From Pithys albifrons albifrons (lineage: Eukaryota > Chordata > Aves > Passeriformes > Thamnophilidae): a DNA stretch of 64,000 nucleotides. The stretch is taken from assembly GCF_047495875.1 (NCBI RefSeq), contig NC_092476.1, forward strand, positions 46,001-110,000, in the 5' to 3' direction. The first letter of the stretch is position 1. Each line of letters opens with the position of its first letter. Of the stretch, positions 57,401 to 64,000 are shown piece after piece. Both the position numbers and the translations under genes were made by a program. The notes beneath the pieces are model-generated. The model searched no databases. It saw only the letters and a program-made list of their open reading frames with translations, and was not told the DNA's origin.

Positions 57401-60400
57401 CTGTGTGCTTAGGCCCATGTGATTTCTCATACTGTATTTTTCTTGTAAACCTGGTCTGACTGTTGCGAACTACATTTCTCTTCTCCCTGTGACATTCTCA
57501 AAACATTGTCAGAAACTTGACAGCCCTGGTGTGTGGAAGCATCCTCTTGGTGCCTTTGTCTTGTGCTCAGTGTGAATGAGGCCTGCTGCTCCTTGAGCAG
57601 GTAGAGTGGCTGGAAGAGGGTGGTGCTCCTTGTACCGCTGTTTCTTTGGGCTGGACACTGAATATTCTGCTCACTCAGGGCCAAACTGCTGCTCTCAGTC
57701 TGCTGCCTGGGGCCATAGGATGGTGTGAGGAGGAGGAGGGCACCATGCAGGGATATTTAATGTGTGAGGATCGATGATGCCTCAAGGGTCACATCATGAA
57801 TGGACTGTAATCCCCACTGTCATTCCACAGCATCAAAGCTCTGCCTGGATGCTGCCTGTTGCTGGGGACTATTTGAAATAATGCATAATGTTCTGGCCTT
57901 ACTGTGTTATTGTCCCAGTTTATTCCTTCCTTCCTCAAGGGCAGCTTCAGTTTTGGACTCACCATTGCTTGTGTTTTTTGGTGAGAGGCTCCTGGTTAAA
58001 TGGTGGTGGTCAGTCATCTCTGGTTATGTTACAGTGAACTAGCACCTGTTTGGAAGGGAATGGAGCTGTGGAGGAGTTGGGCTAAGTGGTTATAAACACA
58101 AATGATTTACACAACATTTCAGGTGAAAAGCTTGCTTGATTGAGTTGGTGGAATAATGTGGCTATAAATTACCTTTGGGTTTATTGCAGTTGGCTGCTGC
58201 AGTGGCTCTTTAGCAATATGTTCTGTTCAGTGGCACTTCTAATTCAATGCCTGACATTGCTTGCATTTTGTAGATGTTGCACTATTCTGTAGAGCTGATT
58301 CCCTAGATTTATGGTAAAGGGTGAAGAGAGTAGGAGGGTAGACTCCTATCATAGCAAGAAATTGCTGGTATCTCTATTTTAGGAAAGAAGTGTGAAGAGG
58401 CACTTTTCAAATACCTTTTTTACAGGAGGAAGTGTTGCCATGGATAACAGTTGTGAAACATTAGGTCTGATCAGACACACACCCCACCCCCTTTTACTTT
58501 GTTCTATGATGAAATCAGGTTCATCTCCCAGAGTTCTGGATGGCACAGGATGGCTGGAGGGATACTGGCATTTACTGTTGGTGGCTTCCAGAGATGGTTC
58601 CTGAGGCTACAAGGACACCAGGCTGAGCACCCTCTGGAGCACCCTCTGAAGAGCAAAGGTGCAGAACTGGCCTTTTGTTTTGTGGATTTTGTGTAAAGAA
58701 GGGTGTTCTTGGAGTCCTTTGAAGGTACCTGTGTGATGGGACCTCCTTGAGCTGGCACCTTCCTTTCCCTTTTAACCCTGTGTGACTACAGCTCACAGTG
58801 TCTTTATTCACTGAATAACAGGTGTGCCAGTCACAGAGGGTATTTCTCTAATTAACCAAAAACTATTTCAACTTTATCCTTTCTTTTTTTCCTGTGTTTT
58901 CTCTCCCACTCTTACTGCTGAGAGAACCTTACCCATTTTACAATCAGTCTCTTAGTCATTATGCCAGTTTACTTTAGCTGAACCTGCTGTCAGTAACACA
59001 GACTGTGTGCCAGCACCAACACCAACCCAAGGTTTTGCTAAATGAATTGGGCAGGAGGATCCTGGTGGGTAGGGGGAAAAAGGATGTTCTCTTCAAATGG
59101 ATTGCAAACAGATGGACAGCAGTGAATGAACACAAAGGAAATAGTGGTGGAATGCACGAAGCTGTGAAACAGGGTATCAGTGTTTGAGTATCTGTATCTT
59201 AATGCCCACATGCCATAACTGATTTCTAGGAGTGAACTGCCAGCCTGGAATGAAAATTGATTTTAAGATCCCTCAGATGTGCTCAGAGCATGCTGTAATT
59301 AGATTGTGATTGCAATTTCAGCACAGGACTGAACCTCAACCTTCAAAAAACTTAATATTTTTTCAGCAGCTCACAGGGCTATTTATGATACCAGTGATGA
59401 ACTCAGGGAATGTCATAGGCTATCAGATGGGGAGGAAAGAAGAAGCTATCAAAAGATTAAATTTTGATGGCATTTTAAATGTAAACCTCCAAACTGTCTT
59501 TAATGATTCTCTAGTTCTGCTGAAAGTCAGTTGCTCTGAAATGCGCCAGTCATTGAAAATGTGATTTTATTTCCCCAAGTACAGCAGAGACTTAGTAAAA
59601 TCTTACCTTGGGCCTAGGAAAAGACTCAGGAGATGTTAGACCCAATATTGCATTGCTCTCCACAGAGCAATTTTCCCCACTGTCAGAACTGGCTGTTGTA
59701 CTTTCTGTTATTAATGAGAGAGTTATAGTTCTCTTCAAGTGAGGTTTCCATGATCTGCTGCTTGGCTCTTCAGAGACTCTTATTAAAGGGCTGATGTGAT
59801 CCCGTGAAGATTTTGTGGTCTCTGTTAAATGGGTCACTCCATGCCAGAGAACATGAGCAATGTCTGCACCACTTCTTGGGAGCAGCAAGGAAGGCAGGCT
59901 CAGAACACTGCTGAGCTGTGGGGAGCACTGCTGAAAAGAAACACCCCAAAGAATTTTAAAATATTCATCCTTGTTCAACTAATATTACCAAAATAAAATA
60001 ATAAAGTAGACTCTTTTTTTTGTGCCGGATTAGTAGATTTAGGTCACAGACTGTAACTGAGTGTGACTCAGCTGTGTGAATACATCAGTTCACTTGATTG
60101 TGGGATGAATTTACACTTTCAAAGCTTTTAATAGGTAATGAATATTCAGGGTCTACCACATGGTCGGAGATCTAAAAGGAAGGCTTAGATTCCTAGACTG
60201 GCTCTCAGTCAGCAAGTGTTGCTACAGAAGGGTCTCTTGGAGTGGTGGATCCAGTGCTGCTTTCATCCCCCTTGAATTTCCTCTCTGCTGTTGCTAACAG
60301 GAATGCAACAATGCAATGCACTAACAGGTGGCTTTGGAAGACAGGTTTTACCATGCTGTATTAATGCTCAGAGCTTGTCCTCGTAGCACTATTTGTAGAC

Positions 60401-63400
60401 ATCAAGTGGAGTTGAGTGGGTGTCAGGGAAGGGCTTGAAATCTCTCAGTCGCTTGCAGAAGAATCTGGGAGCAATTCTGGAAGAAACATTCATCCTGAAA
60501 CTCAGTTCTCTTAAATTTCTTGTCCAGCATACCCAGAATTGGAAATGACTCCTGAGAAAGTCAGGATTTTGTCTCCTCCTGGGTGTATTCTTTCTGTATA
60601 TGGATTGGGTTATTGAGTTCTTAAGCGTGAGAGGAGCTTTGTTCTGCATTTGTACAGCCTGGGGTGGACTATACCCTAGAACCTCTTGGCACAAACAGAG
60701 GTAAATAATAAACAAGATGCTCACCTTGTTTCTGGGGAAACTGTCTCCTGCACACATTTTTTGGTTGTCTTGTGAATGAGATGATCTTTGATTCTGATCC
60801 ATTGCAAGGTGGTTCCCTGATGCCAAAACCTGTGCAGTAACAACAACTATTTAGTGGAACACTTATCAACTAAGTTCATGCTGAAGAAGGTGGCTACCCT
60901 GATGGAATACAAGCTTTGAGGTGCTAAAAAAACTGTTTCAGTGAGAGTCAGGACATCGATTTGCATAGTAGAGCCCACACTCATGCAGGAAGCAGTCCAG
61001 AAATGCATCAGACTTTCTTGGGCCCTCTTGAGTGACTCAGCATCCTTTAATAATTCCTTATTTGTTACTTTTTTTAAATACTACTCACAAGAGTAGTGGA
61101 GAATGGAAATAAAGATGCTGGTGCAAAGTTATCCAAGCTAAGAATAGCCTATAACATGGCTATGAAGTGGTTTAAGTTTTATATTTTTGCTTGCAATAGA
61201 GATTTCTTGCCAAAGCTCTCAGTGGAATTAATTTGAAAATCTGAGTTCAAGGAAGCTGGATAAGGAAAAAGGATTTGGCAGTGCTGTGAAAATCTTTAAT
61301 CAAAAAGGGTCTATAGAGCATCTCAGAGAGTTCTGGGTACAGCCTTTCACTGCCTTGCATATGCCAAGAGTGAATCACAGCTGATGATGAAGTGGAAGAG
61401 GTGACAGGGCTGATCTGGAATGTGTCAGGTTTAGGTGTAACATGTACTAACCTGCCATGGCAACTCTGTGTAGTCCCAGCAGTGCTGGGAATGCTCCTGG
61501 TGGTCAACACTTCCTAAAGTAGGGAAAAATGAGAACCACATTTGTTAAGAAAGCTGAGCTGATGATCCATGTACAACCAGGAGTTTCAGGTGTTTCACTG
61601 ATATTACATTGTGCAGGTCCAGAGTTTCTGATGCTGATCAGATTGATGAGCTCCATTACTCCTGCTGAAAATCCACCAATTCAAGCAAAAAGAAGCAAAC
61701 CAAAATGAAAGGTGTTAGGTTTCTTAAAGACAGGGGAAGATCTCAACAACAGCATTTGTTCCCAGGAGTCTGGTACAGCCTGCACTGCACAACTGCTCCT
61801 CCTGTGCCCAAGCACAGCTGGGCAATGATAGATAGCCTGGTACGTGTGGCAGAATTCACACAATTGAGAAATACAGTGCAATGAATGAGAGGCCTCAGCT
61901 GTGCCAAGCACCAAGGCAGGTGCCCCCAGGGAGGTCACCAGGGTCTAGGTATATGAAAAGCATTCATGGCTTCTGTTGAACAGGAGTGGAGTTGAATGAA
62001 AGTTTCCAGTTGAATGCATATAGCACTGGTTTGTTGGACTTAAGCCTTATTTTTTTTTTCCTTCAAGAAGTCTTGTATGGTTTGGGGCATCTATTTTAAC
62101 AGGATTCTCTGGAAATTAATCTGAAAGCATGAGGGGTGTAAACATTGACAACTTTCTAAGGTTTTAACCATGCTGTAGAATTCTTCAGCAGAAACACATT
62201 TCATTCTTAAATTCTACAAGCAGAGTATAAATTTATCATTTCCATTCACTGTTACAGGTTTATTCAGTAAGGGGGTTAATTTATTGTTTGATTCTATTAT
62301 CTGTATGGAGAGCTAAGTGCTGAATTGGGGCTAAACTGCTCAGCATTCCTGTAAGGTGAGAGTCTGAATAGCAGAGCGGGGCTGGGAAGGAAATGAGTTT
62401 GCTGATCAAGATGTTCTCAAGTGTATCTTCAAGGCAGGTCTGAGTCAACACTTTGAGATAATGCTGTCAGGCTAAATAATAACACAAAATATCCTGACAA
62501 CCTACTCAGTGTGGATACACTGTCTGTTCCCTGGCAGTGACTGCTGAGGGCTCTAGTTGCCAACAGCCCAGTGTTAGCCACTGTGACTCAAGCCATTGAC
62601 TCCTTCTGTTTGGCATGAAACGTTCAAATATTTAAATAAATTCAAATGAAAGGTAGGAATCATCTTTTTGTTTGGAAAATTAAAGTGCTTTGTAGCTTTA
62701 TTAAGGATCTCTGATCTCCACCTGAAGCACAGACAGCAGGAAGGAAACTCATATATACATGCCACAAAATAAAATATGCAAGACACTATTTCTGATACAC
62801 GTACCCTCCATCTGCACTTTGCAATTAGCTCTGACCTTTTAAAATGAACCAGGTGCAGAAAATTGCTTGAACACATCACACCTAAGATGAGATTCATACG
62901 TACTTCTGGTGTCCTGAAAGCCCTGCTCTTGGCAGGGAAGAGCAATCAGGTTAGTCATAATAACTGAGAAAAAGGAAAGTATATGCAGGGAATTCTCTGC
63001 TGGCTCTCCCAGGTATGCAGACTGTGTGTCCTACCTATGTAGTAAAGTCTTGCAGATTTGGGGGCAGAGTCCTGAGACACCAAGCAATCTTCCTGGTGTG
63101 TGTGCATCTGTTCACACACGGTGAAAAGCACATGCTAAGTATGTGGCTGATATTTTCCTTCATTTTTTGTTTCCTCTTCTGTCCATTTTCTATTTCTGTG
63201 TCACTCTCTTCTTTTTCTTTTGCTACCTATACTCCTGCTTTGAGGCCCTTGGATGAATTTAGACTCTCTCCTGCAGCAACAGCAGCCTTTCCAGTGACTG
63301 TTGTCATACACCTTTCTGCCCTTAAATCTTTCCTAGGTAGTGTAGGTTCAGAACACTTAATGGGATTTCTGTTTTCTGGGGGATTTCAGATGGAGCTCAG

Positions 63401-64000
63401 ACCCTGGAGTTCAAAAGTATGAACAGCTTTGTTGATCTGGACCTGAGAAAACACCTCCACCAACAGGAGAGCATCCTTGAACTGGGGCCTTACTTGGGAG
63501 TTGGATAATCTGTGCATTGGGAACAAAAGGACATATGCAATTCCATGAAGCTGATTTACAGCAGGAAGATTAACAGTAAAATAAAGCAGCCATGTATTTA
63601 GTAGAGCACCCCTTTTTGAGGGCCATGGTGGTTACAGCAGAGCTGAGAATAGATGGAAAGAAAATGAATAAGCCCCAGAAGCATTGGGACAGAGTGGAAC
63701 AGAATAAGGTGCCTTTTGCCTGTTCAGTGTGTTTAAATTGTACTTGGATTTTAAAATTATGGGGCAGGTTCAGCAAACAATCAGCCCTGACACTTTCAGA
63801 TCAGCTAAAGGGCACTCAGCAGAAATGCTAATGGTTGAGTCGAAGTGAACACAGATGGGAGAAGGATGGAAAGAGTCTCAAAGGGTATCAGCAGCTTTCT
63901 CAGCAGTGCAAAATGCAAAAGACTAATGAGCAGTGTCTGAACACTGCAACCACTGCATCTATTGTACATGTCTTCCTGCAGTGTTCACTTTTTCTTACCA
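48433..64000 (+). other. RAB11FIP4: Presumed RAB11FIP4 intron 1
   Basis: No exon with family resemblance was found up to the window end. The sequence is ordinary, moderately AT-rich non-coding DNA with short chance ORFs; no RNA gene or clear transposon was recognised. A long first intron is usual for this gene. Confidence 0.5.

Noticed and set aside
53000..64000. Search for further RAB11FIP4 exons, CRISPR-like arrays or RNA genes
   Set aside because: No phase-compatible exon, regular spaced repeats or tRNA-like folds were recognised by eye.

Overview
The window is vertebrate nuclear DNA from a bird, probably a passerine. Evidence: spliced genes with short GT-AG introns and CpG-rich promoters, several CR1 retroposon tails carrying the repeated ATAGAATC signature, an ERVL-type solo LTR of the family common in birds, and coding exons that match avian/human TRIM25, COIL and SCPEP1. 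Bird is well supported; passerine is a guess from the repeat content.

Layout. 1-5067: no gene I can support; it includes the TRIM25 3' UTR. 5068-11951 (minus): TRIM25, nine coding exons, 635 aa, with the start codon in a CpG island and three interferon-response elements just upstream at 11982-12033. 12470-15560: intergenic, with a CR1 scrap, an LTR-like block and one exon-like ORF. 15659-20941 (minus): COIL (coilin), seven coding exons, 598 aa. 21128-39101 (plus): SCPEP1 (retinoid-inducible serine carboxypeptidase), thirteen coding exons, 444 aa; its start lies about 185 bp from the COIL start, so the two share a divergent promoter. 39102-48240: SCPEP1 3' UTR, an ERVL-like solo LTR, featureless intergenic DNA and a CR1. 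48289-48432 (plus): first coding exon of RAB11FIP4 in a large CpG island; the rest of the window is presumably its first intron.

The outstanding feature is a complete endogenous retrovirus (28133-36787, 8,655 bp) inserted antisense into SCPEP1 intron 10. Its two 525-bp LTRs are identical base for base, it is flanked by a 4-bp AGAA target-site duplication, and it keeps the PBS, polypurine tract, TATA box, poly(A) signal and open gag, pol and env. Gag and pol are in one frame separated by a single UGA in a UGA-CUA-G context, the hallmark of stop-codon readthrough. Body and enzymes are gammaretrovirus-like, but the PBS matches tRNA-Lys1,2. Env is unusual: an immunoglobulin V-like domain follows the signal peptide, the TM cysteine motif is CX9CC instead of the usual CX6CC, there is no hydrophobic peptide directly after the furin site, and the tail ends in a PPPY motif. 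This is the best candidate for something undescribed.

The host genes are functionally separate: antiviral E3 ligase (TRIM25), Cajal-body scaffold (COIL), lysosomal/secretory peptidase (SCPEP1) and an endosomal Rab11 effector (RAB11FIP4). TRIM25-COIL-SCPEP1 is the order known from human 17q22; the RAB11FIP4 neighbour differs from human.
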